Shown: positions 42,916-51,756 of the stretch, piece after piece
Numbering within the stretch: position 1 is the stretch's first letter
Layout of the letters: each line of letters begins with the position of its first letter
Origin: JACMLC01 sp963720235
Lineage (GTDB): Bacteria > Acidobacteriota > Blastocatellia > Pyrinomonadales > Pyrinomonadaceae
Length of the DNA stretch: 64,000 nt
Direction: 5' to 3'
Assembly (NCBI GenBank): GCA_963720235.1
Contig: OY970389.1
Location: 4,588,001 to 4,652,000 of the forward strand
Translations under genes and position numbers: made by a program
Notes under the pieces: model-generated
The model's input: the letters and a program-made list of their open reading frames with translations, nothing else
Databases searched by the model: none
Told to the model about the DNA's origin: nothing

Positions 42916-44316
42916 TCAGAGAACACGCATGAAAGCCACCAAATCGTTTTTCTCCTGCGCCGTCAGGTCAAGCTCAAGCACGAGGTTGAAAAACTCCACA
43001 GTGTCTTCCAGCGTCAACAGCCTTCCGTCATGCAGGTAAGGCGGCGACTCCTTGATACCGCGCAAGGGGAAGGTCTTGATTAGCCCTTGCTTGGTAATCA
43101 TCATGCCGCCTTCCATGCGCGGTTTGAAGAAGCGTTCGACCATCAAATCGTGCATCGTGTTGTCCGTGTAAAATGGCGGCGTGTGACACGCTGCACAGTT
43201 GGCCTTGCCGAAGAAAAGCTCTTCGCCGCGCACTTCCGCCTCGGTCGCTTTCTTCCTGTCCAGACGCCCGAAGACGTTCAGCTTTGGCGCGGGTGGAAAA
43301 TCAAGAAGCTCCTGAAACTCTGACATGTTGTGCACCTGATGACCGCGATCCAAAATGTTCAAGCCCTTCTTGGCCGCTATCACAGGGTCGCCGTCAAAGT
43401 AGGCCGCGCGTTGTTCAAACTCCGTGAAATCTTCGACCGTCTTGAGTGCGCGCTGCGAGCCGAAGAGTCTTTGTATGTTGACGCCGCGCAGCGAAGGCGT
43501 CTCGATGCGCCTGCGATTTTCCTGCGGGCGTATGTCTCCAACCAGATGCGCCGCGCCGAGCGTGTGGCCGTTGACATGACAATCAAAACAGGTCACGCCC
43601 TCCATGCCATCCGCCCTTTCGGTCTTGCGGTCTGCGGTGGCGTTGAACTGCTGTTGCGGAAACTGCGTCACCAGCAGTCGCAATCCGTCTAGCTGTTTTG
43701 GATTGAGAATGCCGTTGAACAACTCGTAAAAATTATTGATGGTCACGAGTTGGCCTTTTGACACATCGCCGAGGTCTGAGCGCGTTGTCAGAAAAATCGC
43801 TGGCGGAAATTCCGGCAGGAAATGGTCTGGAATATCAAAGTCCATATCGAAGCGTTCAAGGCGCGGCTGCGCTTTGACATGGACTTGCGGAAAGATCATC
43901 CCGCCGACAGGATGGTTGACATGCGGAAGCGGTAAGTAAGGAAACAAATCTTTCTCGCGTATCTCGTCTGGCGACATGCGACCGAGTTGTTCCCAGGTGA
44001 CTCCCCTTTGAAGTTTGGCTGTCGGGCCGACCGGAATCGGCTTGCCGCGCGTCATCTTGACGTTCTGGTCCACACGACGCGCAAGGTTATAACGCTCTTC
44101 GAGAATCTTCCTTGCAGCAGCCATGACACGCGCCTTTGCAGCCTTGTCGCGCGCCATGACAACTTCAAAAGGCTCCTCAATAACAGGCATGAAGGAAGAT
44201 TGTTCTTTGTCCTTTGGTCTTTGCGCGCCGGCGCGCGGCCCGACGAGCAGCAGGCTCGCAAGCGCGCACACAAAAACGAGCAGCGCCAGAAGCTTAATGC
44301 GGGCAGTGGAGTTCAT
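42916..44316 (-). CDS. Secreted di-haem cytochrome, cytochrome-c-peroxidase-like
   Basis: A 466-residue exported protein with a signal peptide (residues 7-31) and two CxxCH haem sites. These are C243-C246-H247 (TCFDCHVNGH) and C374-C377-H378 (NCAACHTPP). The later part (AEVRGEELFFGKANCAACHT, then FKTFPLRGIKESPPYLHDG-like sequence) resembles the electron-accepting domain of di-haem cytochrome c peroxidases. The first 230 residues are not of that family and contain an unusual His/Pro-rich stretch (YLPLPHVNHPVGGM). It could be a peroxidase or a related oxidase. AAGGAAG precedes the ATG. Confidence 0.88.
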   Translation of the reverse strand: MNSTARIKLLALLVFVCALASLLLVGPRAGAQRPKDKEQSSFMPVIEEPFEVVMARDKAAKARVMAAARKILEERYNLARRVDQNVKMTRGKPIPVGPTAKLQRGVTWEQLGRMSPDEIREKDLFPYLPLPHVNHPVGGMIFPQVHVKAQPRLERFDMDFDIPDHFLPEFPPAIFLTTRSDLGDVSKGQLVTINNFYELFNGILNPKQLDGLRLLVTQFPQQQFNATADRKTERADGMEGVTCFDCHVNGHTLGAAHLVGDIRPQENRRRIETPSLRGVNIQRLFGSQRALKTVEDFTEFEQRAAYFDGDPVIAAKKGLNILDRGHQVHNMSEFQELLDFPPAPKLNVFGRLDRKKATEAEVRGEELFFGKANCAACHTPPFYTDNTMHDLMVERFFKPRMEGGMMITKQGLIKTFPLRGIKESPPYLHDGRLLTLEDTVEFFNLVLELDLTAQEKNDLVAFMRVL

Positions 44317-44463
44317 CTTGCTTCTTCCTTTCTGGTCTCTCTCAACTGCCTTTGGGAGAGCCGGTTCAGGTAAAGCTACGGGTTTGATAGGGGTTTGATT
44401 GGAACTCCATCATACCCATCTTTCTTAAACTTGCAACACTAATAATTGAATCTTAGTTGCGGA

Positions 44464-44611
44464 GGCGGCTTGCCGCCTTGCTGTGCGGAAAGTCTCTGAC
44501 TTTCCGTTGCCTGCTTTATAGTATCTTCAGCGAGGCTCAGCCTCGCTGAAGGAGTGGGCCACAGTTGCCGGAAAAGCAAAGCTTTTCCGCACAGCAAGGC
44601 GGCTGAAGCCG
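44464..44611. repeat. CCGCCTGCTGTGCGGAA structured repeat, copy 2
   Basis: Outer arms GGCGGCTTGCCGCCTTGCTG and CAGCAAGGCGGCTGAAGCCG flank a GGAAAGTCTCTGACTTTCC hairpin. A second GAGGCTCAGCCTC hairpin and a GGAAAAGCAAAGCTTTTCC hairpin are also inside. AATAATT...GTTG and CAAC...AATTAT just outside (about 44442-44639) may be the true ends. It fills most of the gap before the ECF sigma gene. Confidence 0.85.
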
Positions 44612-44762
44612 TTCCTCACTCACAACCTGGATTAATTATCATTGAACTCGCTTGTGTCTTGATTTAACTTCTCGCAAAATATTTTTGCACTCTCTCAATC
44701 CTCAACCGCGTATTTAAATAGTAGCAGCACTCGACCATCACCGAAATGGACGGAAGCCAAGA

Positions 44763-45296
44763 GTGTCCGAGACCTTAGCCAGAGCAGCCGCCAATGACCA
44801 CGCAGCCTTCGCGACAATCGTGCGCGAGCATCAGGCGATGGTCTATAGCATGGCTTGCCACTTCCTGCGCGATGCGGCGCAGGCGGAAGAACTGGCGCAG
44901 GAAGTTTTCCTGCAACTCTATCGTCATCTCTCGGACATGAAATCGGACGAGCACCTGCGCTTCTGGCTGCGCCGCGTGACGACGAATCGCTGCATTGATT
45001 ACGCGCGCCACACGCGCAAGCACACAGAGCTGAGCCTTGAAGATGCGCCCGAAGTGATTGCGCCGCCCGCGCCGGAGTTTGACCCTGCGCTGGCAGGTCG
45101 GCTTGAAAATTACATCGCGGCCTTGCCAGAAAAGCCGCGCCTGATTGTCATCCTGCGTTATCAGGAAGAGCTTGAGCCGACGGAGATTGCGGAGATACTT
45201 GAGATGCCTGTCAACACAGTCAAGAGTCACCTCAAACGTTCGCTCGCCATCCTGCGCGGGAAGCTGACACGCACGATTGGAGAAGTTTGCATATGA
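44763..45296 (+). CDS. ECF RNA polymerase sigma factor
   Basis: A 177-residue sigma-70 family ECF factor. Region 2 (about 10-80) includes FATIVREHQAMVYSMACHFL and the DNA-melting motif around DAAQAEELAQEVFLQLYRHL. Region 4 (about 120-172) contains RLIVILRYQEELEPTEIAEI followed by the helix-turn-helix MPVNTVKSHLKRSLAILRGKL. The start is GTG. The stop overlaps the next gene's ATG (ATGA), and that gene encodes a single-pass membrane protein that probably restrains it. Target promoters cannot be identified here. Confidence 0.95.
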   Translation: MSETLARAAANDHAAFATIVREHQAMVYSMACHFLRDAAQAEELAQEVFLQLYRHLSDMKSDEHLRFWLRRVTTNRCIDYARHTRKHTELSLEDAPEVIAPPAPEFDPALAGRLENYIAALPEKPRLIVILRYQEELEPTEIAEILEMPVNTVKSHLKRSLAILRGKLTRTIGEVCI

Positions 45297-46132
45297 ATCG
45301 CCTCGAAGATGATTTGAAACAAACCCTGCGCCGCAAAGAGCCGCCAGCGGATTTCGCCGCGCGAGTCATGAACAACATACGGCACGAGCCGCAACCACTC
45401 GCGACTGTACATCAACTGCACTCCGCGACGCGCACGACGCGCACTTATCTTAATCCGCGCCTGCTGGCGATTGCTGCGACGGTTGTGCTGATGATTCTGG
45501 CGGGCGTGCTCTGGCTCAGCCTCCGTCGCGCTCCGTCTCAACCTGTGCTGGTTGAGAAAGACAGACCTTCGGAGCAGAAGCCGGAAGAAAAGACTGGGCC
45601 AGACAAAGCTCCGCCATCGCCTGAAAAGAAGAATGATGAGCAGCGTGCTTATCAAGCTTTCAAGCGGCAGACCATTCCGCAAAAGCATGCGCGCCCGAAT
45701 GAGCGGCAACGTGTCGAAGCTCTTCAACCGGAACTTGAAAATCTGTCAGCAATCGAATTGCAACTCGACTCTTATCCGGTGCTTGATGCAGAGACCGCGC
45801 GCCACTTGAAGAAAGCGCAACTGCTGCTGCGCTCTTTCAGAAACACCGAGGTGGCGCGGAACGGCTCGACCATTGACATCAGTTTTGAGAAAGAGCTTTC
45901 GCGTTCGCTCCTTGCAGACAACATGCTCTACCGTCGCGAGGCTGAGACGCGCCAGAATCTTGCGGTCAAAGGAGTGCTCAGCAGTCTTGAGCCTTTCCTC
46001 TTGGACATCGCCAACCTGAGCGACAAGCCTGTCGCGGAAGATGTGCGACAGATTAAAGAGCGTATGCGAAAAAGAGAGATTGTCGCGGAGCTACAGGTCT
46101 ATGCGGCGGAAGCTGCGACGGCATCTTTCTAA
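45293..46132 (+). CDS. Putative membrane-anchored anti-sigma factor
   Basis: A 279-residue single-pass membrane protein. A short cytoplasmic N-terminus (MNRLEDDLKQTLRRKEPPAD) precedes one transmembrane helix (about 58-77, AIAATVVLMILAGVLWLSL). A Pro/Lys/Glu-rich linker and a periplasmic helical domain (about 140-279) follow. The position, ATGA overlap with the ECF sigma gene and topology fit an anti-sigma factor, although the zinc-binding ZAS motif is absent. The periplasmic half contains YPVLDAETARHLKKAQLLLR. Role inferred from context. Confidence 0.75.
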   Translation: MNRLEDDLKQTLRRKEPPADFAARVMNNIRHEPQPLATVHQLHSATRTTRTYLNPRLLAIAATVVLMILAGVLWLSLRRAPSQPVLVEKDRPSEQKPEEKTGPDKAPPSPEKKNDEQRAYQAFKRQTIPQKHARPNERQRVEALQPELENLSAIELQLDSYPVLDAETARHLKKAQLLLRSFRNTEVARNGSTIDISFEKELSRSLLADNMLYRREAETRQNLAVKGVLSSLEPFLLDIANLSDKPVAEDVRQIKERMRKREIVAELQVYAAEAATASF

Positions 46133-46144
46133 AGTTTTTTTCAG

Positions 46145-48364
46145 ATGAGGATAAAAGCCATGCTATCCAAACTTATTAATTCATTGCGCGCACGCAAACA
46201 AAGCTTTCTTAGCTTGCCTCTCATATTCTTTAGCTTGCTCTTCATCATGCCTCTCAATGTCGTGCGGGTTGAAGGCGTGCAGGACAAAGAGGGATTGGCG
46301 CGGCTGGCCCAGATACATGCCGCGATGGAATATTTTCGCGAAGGAAGAAAGCTTGTGGCGGATGAGCAGTGGGCCAGCGCGGCTGTGAAATTCAACAAAG
46401 CCATCGAGCTCTATCCCAAGGGCGACCCGGCGGACGCCGCGCTCTACTGGCTAGCCTTTTCTCTGCGCGAACAGGGCAAATTCGAGGAAGCGAAAAAAGC
46501 TCTCCTCAGATTGTTTGATGAATTTCCAAACTCAAATTGGATTAACGATGCGACGGCCATGCGCCTTGAGATTGCTTCGCGGCTTGGCGAAAAAGAGGTC
46601 GTGACAAGGATTGTGAGGCGCGAGGTAAAGCCGAATGATGAAGTCCAGATTGCTGCCATGCAGAGCCTTTTTAAGACAGACCTTAATCGCGCGCTCGCGC
46701 TCGTGGACGAGACGCTCATGCAGGGCTCGCCATCGAGCATGCGTTTGAAAGAGGCCGCGCTCACTCTGCTTGGAATGAACGGCGGACAGGCCGCTGTAGC
46801 GCGCCTGATGGAGATTGCGCGCGGCGAGAAGGACAAGCGTTTGCGCAAGAAGGCTATCTACTGGCTGGGCCGCAGTAATGATTCGGCGGCGCGTCAACTG
46901 TTGCGCGAGTTGGCCGCGAGTTCCAGAGACAGAGAGATTTCCGAAGCTGCTCTGGCTGCTGTGCCGGAGCGTCTTAAACGCGCTGCATGGCTCGTCGTCA
47001 AAGAAGGCGGCCACGTCCTGGAATTTTCCAAAGACCGTGTCATCAAAATTGAGGGAGACGGAAAGCTCAACTTCAAACACGACGGGCGCGTGGTCGAAAT
47101 CCCAGACGACAATACGGTCAAAGTCAACGGCAAAGCTGTGCCAACGCAAGGGCAGATTGTGCAGGAAGGCGACGAGGTGCACATCGTTGACCAGAGCGAC
47201 AAAATTATCTGGACATTAAGCCTCATGCCGGACGAGCCGAACACTGGCTTTGACAATCTCTCTTTCAACGGCGAGTTCACCTTTATGCTCGACTCGCCCG
47301 AAGCTTATCTGGTCAAGCCGACTGCGGAAGGCATGCGCATGCGAACGGTTGCGCCCGCCGTCAAATTCGGCGTCAAGACGGATTCTGTTGACGGCGCGCT
47401 GGCCGCGCAACTCGGCCTACGCCCCGGCGCGGCAGAGCTTGTGACGGAAGTGAGCGAAGGCGTTTTGACTGTGCCGAACGGACTCAGAAAATTCGATGTC
47501 ATCACGCACGTTGACGGCAAAGCTCTCACTGGCGAAGGCGAGATGTGGCCCACAATCTACAAGAGAAGTCCCGACGCTGCGAGTGACAGGTTGAGACTGC
47601 GCGTTATCAGGAATCGAGAAGCTTTTGATGTCATCTATGCAATCAATCATGCCAACGGCGTCTGGTCTGCGCAGACGCGCGCGGCAGACACATCCGCGAC
47701 AGCATCCTCTTCAAATAGCTCTAGCTCAAACCTTCCCGCGACAAGTGATGTGACTCAGCAGTCTTATCAAATCAGCATCGGCTCTGAGCCCAAGCTGCTC
47801 CTGCTCAATTCACACGGCGAGCTTTTCCTGCGCAGTCGCAAAGGCGTGCTGGACGCGATGATTGATGGTCAGGCTGTGCCGTCGAATCGCTTAGTGCGCG
47901 AAGGCGGGATTGTGCGCGTCCTCTCTGCGAACGGCGAGACGCTTTTCGTTGTCGGCATCCTGCCGAACGGCAGCCTGATTTACAGCAACGCGCTCGACCC
48001 CTTCACAGCGCGCGGGCGTCTGGGCATGACGACGGACGGCATCGGCAATGCTCTCGCCGCGCAACTGAATCTCAAGCCTCAACAGGCTTTGCTCGTCACG
48101 AATGTCTTGGAAGGCATGCCCGCCGCGCTCTCCGGCGCGAAAGTCTCAGACCTCATTGTCGGCATTGACGGCCAATCGCTCGATGGCCCGAAGACTCTGG
48201 ACCAGATACTTTTTCAGAAAAAGCGCGGCGACACGCTCAAGCTGCTCGTCCTGCGCAACGGCGAAGCGCGCGAAGTCGTCATCGAAATCAAGGACGACCC
48301 GCGCTGGCAGGATTTCCGCAAACTGGAAAAACGCTACCTCGAAATGAATAGAAAGCTACTGTAA
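46145..48364 (+). CDS. Exported TPR/HEAT-repeat protein with two PDZ domains
   Basis: A 739-residue exported protein with a hydrophobic signal or anchor (about 20-40). The N-terminal third holds TPR/HEAT-like repeats (MEYFREGRKLVADEQWASAA; RLMEIARGEKDKRLRKKAIY). Two modules follow, each with a beta-rich domain (LEFSKDRVIKIEGDGKLNFK) and a PDZ domain. The PDZ domains lie around DGALAAQLGLRPGAAELVTE and GIGNALAAQLNLKPQQALLV. No protease motif is present. It follows the putative anti-sigma gene by 12 bases and precedes M16 peptidases, suggesting a sigma-regulated envelope-protein processing cluster. Confidence 0.82.
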   Translation: MRIKAMLSKLINSLRARKQSFLSLPLIFFSLLFIMPLNVVRVEGVQDKEGLARLAQIHAAMEYFREGRKLVADEQWASAAVKFNKAIELYPKGDPADAALYWLAFSLREQGKFEEAKKALLRLFDEFPNSNWINDATAMRLEIASRLGEKEVVTRIVRREVKPNDEVQIAAMQSLFKTDLNRALALVDETLMQGSPSSMRLKEAALTLLGMNGGQAAVARLMEIARGEKDKRLRKKAIYWLGRSNDSAARQLLRELAASSRDREISEAALAAVPERLKRAAWLVVKEGGHVLEFSKDRVIKIEGDGKLNFKHDGRVVEIPDDNTVKVNGKAVPTQGQIVQEGDEVHIVDQSDKIIWTLSLMPDEPNTGFDNLSFNGEFTFMLDSPEAYLVKPTAEGMRMRTVAPAVKFGVKTDSVDGALAAQLGLRPGAAELVTEVSEGVLTVPNGLRKFDVITHVDGKALTGEGEMWPTIYKRSPDAASDRLRLRVIRNREAFDVIYAINHANGVWSAQTRAADTSATASSSNSSSSNLPATSDVTQQSYQISIGSEPKLLLLNSHGELFLRSRKGVLDAMIDGQAVPSNRLVREGGIVRVLSANGETLFVVGILPNGSLIYSNALDPFTARGRLGMTTDGIGNALAAQLNLKPQQALLVTNVLEGMPAALSGAKVSDLIVGIDGQSLDGPKTLDQILFQKKRGDTLKLLVLRNGEAREVVIEIKDDPRWQDFRKLEKRYLEMNRKLL

Positions 48365-48486
48365 AAGCAGAAGCTTTTCCTTTCTGCCACAGTAGAAATT
48401 AAACACCATCCGCGCACGCGACGCGCGGCGGGCAGGGCCAAGTCTTGCCTGATATAGATTCCGCACAGGAGGTTTTTAAAACCAAA

Positions 48487-49851
48487 ATGAATCAAGCGAA
48501 AAGATTTTTCACGTCTCTTCTCTGCTGTCTGTTGATGTTGCCGTGCGTGTCTGTCCTGGGCCAGAAGCGGCGCGTGCGTGTTGATTTCAAAGAGACGACT
48601 CTCAGGAACGGATTGCGCGTCATCACTGTTGAAGACAGAAGCGCGCCCGTCGTCTCTGTTGTCGTGACTTACGATGTCGGCTCACGCGACGACCGCGCGG
48701 GACGCACGGGCCTCGCGCATCTCTTCGAGCACATGATGTTCGAGGGCTCCGAAAATGTCGGGCGGCGCGAGCATACCGTGATGGTTTCCAGCTACGGCGG
48801 CTTTCCGGTCGGCTCGACCGGCAGAGACCGCACGTGGTACTACAACACTCTGCCCGCCAACCAACTCGACATGATTCTCTTTCTCGAAGCAGACCGGATG
48901 CGCAGCCTCAACCTGACCGCAGAGAATCTCGCCAACCAACTCGAAGTCGTCAAGGAAGAGCGACGCCTGCAACTCACACGTCCCTATCGCCGCAGTATCG
49001 AAGCCGTCTTTGAGAATTTGTATGACAGCTATGCTTACAAACACTTGGGCTTCGGCACGATGGAAGATCTCAATGCGACGACTGTTGAAAAGCTAAAAGA
49101 TTTTTTCAACTCCTACTACACGCCCAACAACGCTGTCTTAACTCTCGTCGGAGATTTCCGCACGGATGAAGTCCTGGGCAAAATCAAAAAATATTTCGAG
49201 AACATTCCACGACGCGCGAGTCCTCCGCACGTTGACATCACAGAGCCCGAACAACGCGCGGAAAGACGCGCGACCATCGAAGATGCTGCGGCTCGCTTGC
49301 CCAGACTCGACCTCGCATACAAAGTCGTGCCTGGCAATCATCAAGACTTTTATCCGCTCGCAATTCTTTCCATCATCCTGCAAACGGGCCAGAGCTCGCG
49401 GCTCTATCAAAAGCTCGTCAGAGAAAAAGAGTTGATACAGGACATCGGCGGCGAAGTCTCCGAAGCGCGCGGGCCGGGCATGCTCCTCATCGGCGTCGTC
49501 TACAGGCCGGAGCAAAAAGTTGAAGCCATCGAAGCTGTCATCTTTGAAGAGCTTGAGAGATTGAAACAAGAGCCCGTCGCGGATTGGGAGTTACAGAAGG
49601 CTAAAGGTTTGGCGCGGCGCGCTTACATCAACGGCATGCGCGATTCAGTCTCGCGTGCAACTTTGCTCGGCAACTATGCGACGCTCTTTCGCGATCCGCA
49701 CCTCATCAACAAACGGCTCGAAGGCATAGAGGCCGTCACCGTCGAAGACGTGCAGCGCGTCGCCGCAAAGTACTTGAGACAAACCAACCGCACAATCGTG
49801 CTCACGATGCCGAAGCAAGACGCTGCGGCAAAGCAGGAGGCAGCAAGATGA
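48487..49851 (+). CDS. M16-family zinc peptidase, active subunit
   Basis: A 454-residue exported peptidase of the M16B (processing-peptidase-like) family. A signal peptide (about 8-25) is followed by the inverted zinc motif HLFEH (H78, E81, H82), with the third ligand a Glu near 157-158 in EVVKEERRL. The partner domain follows (LVGDFRTDEVLGKIKKYF). The preferred ATG at 48487 has AGGAGG 14 bases upstream; longer in-frame starts lack this. The downstream M16 gene overlaps by 4 bases and lacks the zinc motif, so the two likely form an active/inactive heterodimer. Confidence 0.94.
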   Translation: MNQAKRFFTSLLCCLLMLPCVSVLGQKRRVRVDFKETTLRNGLRVITVEDRSAPVVSVVVTYDVGSRDDRAGRTGLAHLFEHMMFEGSENVGRREHTVMVSSYGGFPVGSTGRDRTWYYNTLPANQLDMILFLEADRMRSLNLTAENLANQLEVVKEERRLQLTRPYRRSIEAVFENLYDSYAYKHLGFGTMEDLNATTVEKLKDFFNSYYTPNNAVLTLVGDFRTDEVLGKIKKYFENIPRRASPPHVDITEPEQRAERRATIEDAAARLPRLDLAYKVVPGNHQDFYPLAILSIILQTGQSSRLYQKLVREKELIQDIGGEVSEARGPGMLLIGVVYRPEQKVEAIEAVIFEELERLKQEPVADWELQKAKGLARRAYINGMRDSVSRATLLGNYATLFRDPHLINKRLEGIEAVTVEDVQRVAAKYLRQTNRTIVLTMPKQDAAAKQEAAR

Positions 49852-51467
49852 GACGACACAATTTATATCAAGTGGCAATCAAAAAAGAGGAAGCAGACGA
49901 AACACGAAAAGACACGAAACATCTGGATTGTTCGTTTTGTTTCGTGTGCCTTCGTGGACAGTTCACCCTCTTTTACTTTTGCACCCTCGTATTACATCAA
50001 GCGAGACGATTGACGTGGGTCAGCGCGCACTTACTTCTGATAGCATTCCTTTCATCAACTCTCGTCACGGCCCAGACCGCGCCAAACTCGCAAACTAAAT
50101 CTTCCGACAAACCATCAGTCGGCGCAGTCCTCTTGGGCCGCGCGCCTGTAAGCAAAGAGGCCTTGCGCGTCAAGCTGCCGCGCGGTCAGGAGTTCACCTT
50201 GCCCAACGGCCTGCGCGTTATCCTGCTCGAACGCCACGAGCTTCCGACCTTCACAGCGCGCATGGTTATTCTAACGGGCGGCGGGCTTTCCGATTCGCCC
50301 GACAAACGCGGCCTCTCGCAGATGACAGCCTCGCTCCTGCGCGAAGGCACGGAGAGACGCGCGAGTAAAGAAATTTCTGAGCAACTGGAAACGCTCGGCG
50401 CGACCCTCAACGCGGATGCAAACCTGCAAACCACATGGAGCAGTATCGCTGCCTCAGGGCTAGTCGAAAACTTGGACCAGACGCTGGATGTTTTCGCAGA
50501 CCTCATACGCCATCCGAAATTCCCTCAGGACGAAGTCGAAAGATTCAAGACGCGCACCATCGCGTCTCTCAAAGCTCAGCAATCAAATCCGCAAATCCTC
50601 GGAATTGAGAGAGGCTTGCGCGCACTCTACGGCAACCATCCGGGCGGCTTCTTCGCCGCGCCCGTAGAAACTATCTCGCAACTAAACAGCGCAGACCTCA
50701 AGCTATTTCACGCGCAGCACTACAAGCCCAACAACTCCGTCCTGCTCGTCATGGGCGACGTGGCCTTGAATGAAGTCAAAGCCAAAATCGCGCGCGTCTT
50801 TGGCGACTGGCCGCGCGGCGATGTGCCGACGGTAGAAATCCCCGCCGCTCCCGCTCCTTCCGCGACGCGCATACATCTGGTCAATCGTCCCGGCGCGACG
50901 CAAACCATGCTCGGCTTCGGCACACTCGGCATACAGTTTGGCGATGAAGACTATTTTTCGTTGCTCTTAATGAATCACATCTTGGGCGGGCCGGGCGCGC
51001 CGCGTCTCTACCTCAACCTGCGCGAAGAGAAGGGCTACACTTATTCTGTTTCCAGCTTCTTCAATCTCCCGAAATATCGCGGCTACTGGTTTGCCAGCGC
51101 AGCCGTCAGAACAGAAGTCACAGACGGCGCGATGCAAGAGTTTATGTATGAACTGAAACGCATACGTGAGGAGAAAGTCACTGCGAAAGAGATGGAGGAC
51201 GCGCGCCGCGCCATCATCGGCAGATTCGCGCTCGACCTCGAACGTCCGACAGACCTTTTGGAAAATATCGTCATGCAGAAAATCTTTAATCTCCCGGCGG
51301 ATTACTGGGACACGTATCCGCAGAAAGTTTCCGCCGTCACAGCAGATGATGTGCAACGCGCCGCGCAGAAGTATCTTGATTTGTCACACCTGCAAATCGT
51401 CGCCGTCGGAGACGCAGCAAAGATACGCGAGACGCTGGCGAAGTATGGAACGGTCGAAGTTTATTAA
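49848..51467 (+). CDS. M16-family protein, inactive subunit
   Basis: A 539-residue M16B homologue without the HxxEH motif; the equivalent region reads DKRGLSQMTASLLREG. The N-terminal and C-terminal M16 halves are otherwise intact (FTLPNGLRVILLERHELPTF; LGGPGAPRLYLNLREEKGYT). Such catalytically dead subunits complete the chamber of the active partner encoded just upstream (ATGA overlap). The first 50 codons run through a palindromic repeat at 49898-49957, and a signal-like helix (LLLIAFLSSTLVTAQ) begins only near residue 62. The real start may be TTG at 50010. Confidence 0.88.
   Translation: MRRHNLYQVAIKKEEADETRKDTKHLDCSFCFVCLRGQFTLFYFCTLVLHQARRLTWVSAHLLLIAFLSSTLVTAQTAPNSQTKSSDKPSVGAVLLGRAPVSKEALRVKLPRGQEFTLPNGLRVILLERHELPTFTARMVILTGGGLSDSPDKRGLSQMTASLLREGTERRASKEISEQLETLGATLNADANLQTTWSSIAASGLVENLDQTLDVFADLIRHPKFPQDEVERFKTRTIASLKAQQSNPQILGIERGLRALYGNHPGGFFAAPVETISQLNSADLKLFHAQHYKPNNSVLLVMGDVALNEVKAKIARVFGDWPRGDVPTVEIPAAPAPSATRIHLVNRPGATQTMLGFGTLGIQFGDEDYFSLLLMNHILGGPGAPRLYLNLREEKGYTYSVSSFFNLPKYRGYWFASAAVRTEVTDGAMQEFMYELKRIREEKVTAKEMEDARRAIIGRFALDLERPTDLLENIVMQKIFNLPADYWDTYPQKVSAVTADDVQRAAQKYLDLSHLQIVAVGDAAKIRETLAKYGTVEVY
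49898..49957. repeat. Palindrome with ACACGAAAAGACACGAAAC arms, inside an ORF
   Basis: cgaaacacgaaaagacacga at the left and tttcgtgtgccttcgtgg at the right are inverted. The element lies in frame at the 5' end of the second M16 gene, between its apparent ATG and its signal helix. Confidence 0.75.
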
Positions 51468-51543
51468 AAGGCATGCCCTTCATCCTTGCTCTTCGGATTT
51501 CTAGTTGAGAGAATAAGATTTACACACGTTGTTGAGAGATAAG

Positions 51544-51688
51544 TGGCTCTGCCGCCTGCTGTGCGGAACAGCCTGACTGTTCCGGCAGCTTTGCCTTAAC
51601 CCTGTGTGAGGCTCAGCCTCGCGTGGAGTTGTGATGGCAGGAGTCGGAAAGTCAGAGACTCACCGCACAGCAGGCGGCAGAAGCCGCT
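51544..51688. repeat. CCGCCTGCTGTGCGGAA structured repeat, copy 3
   Basis: GCCGCCTGCTGTGCGGAAC and CCGCACAGCAGGCGGCAG are the outer arms. A GGAACAGCCTGACTGTTCC hairpin and a GAGGCTCAGCCTC core lie inside. As with copy 2, a CAACCTGGATTA word follows about 40 bases downstream. It fills the gap before the hydrolase gene. Confidence 0.85.
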
Positions 51689-51756
51689 AACAGCAAGCGC
51701 AGAGCTGCCGTGGCTGTGATGACTGGCAACCTGGATTATTTAAAAAAGGAAACAAC

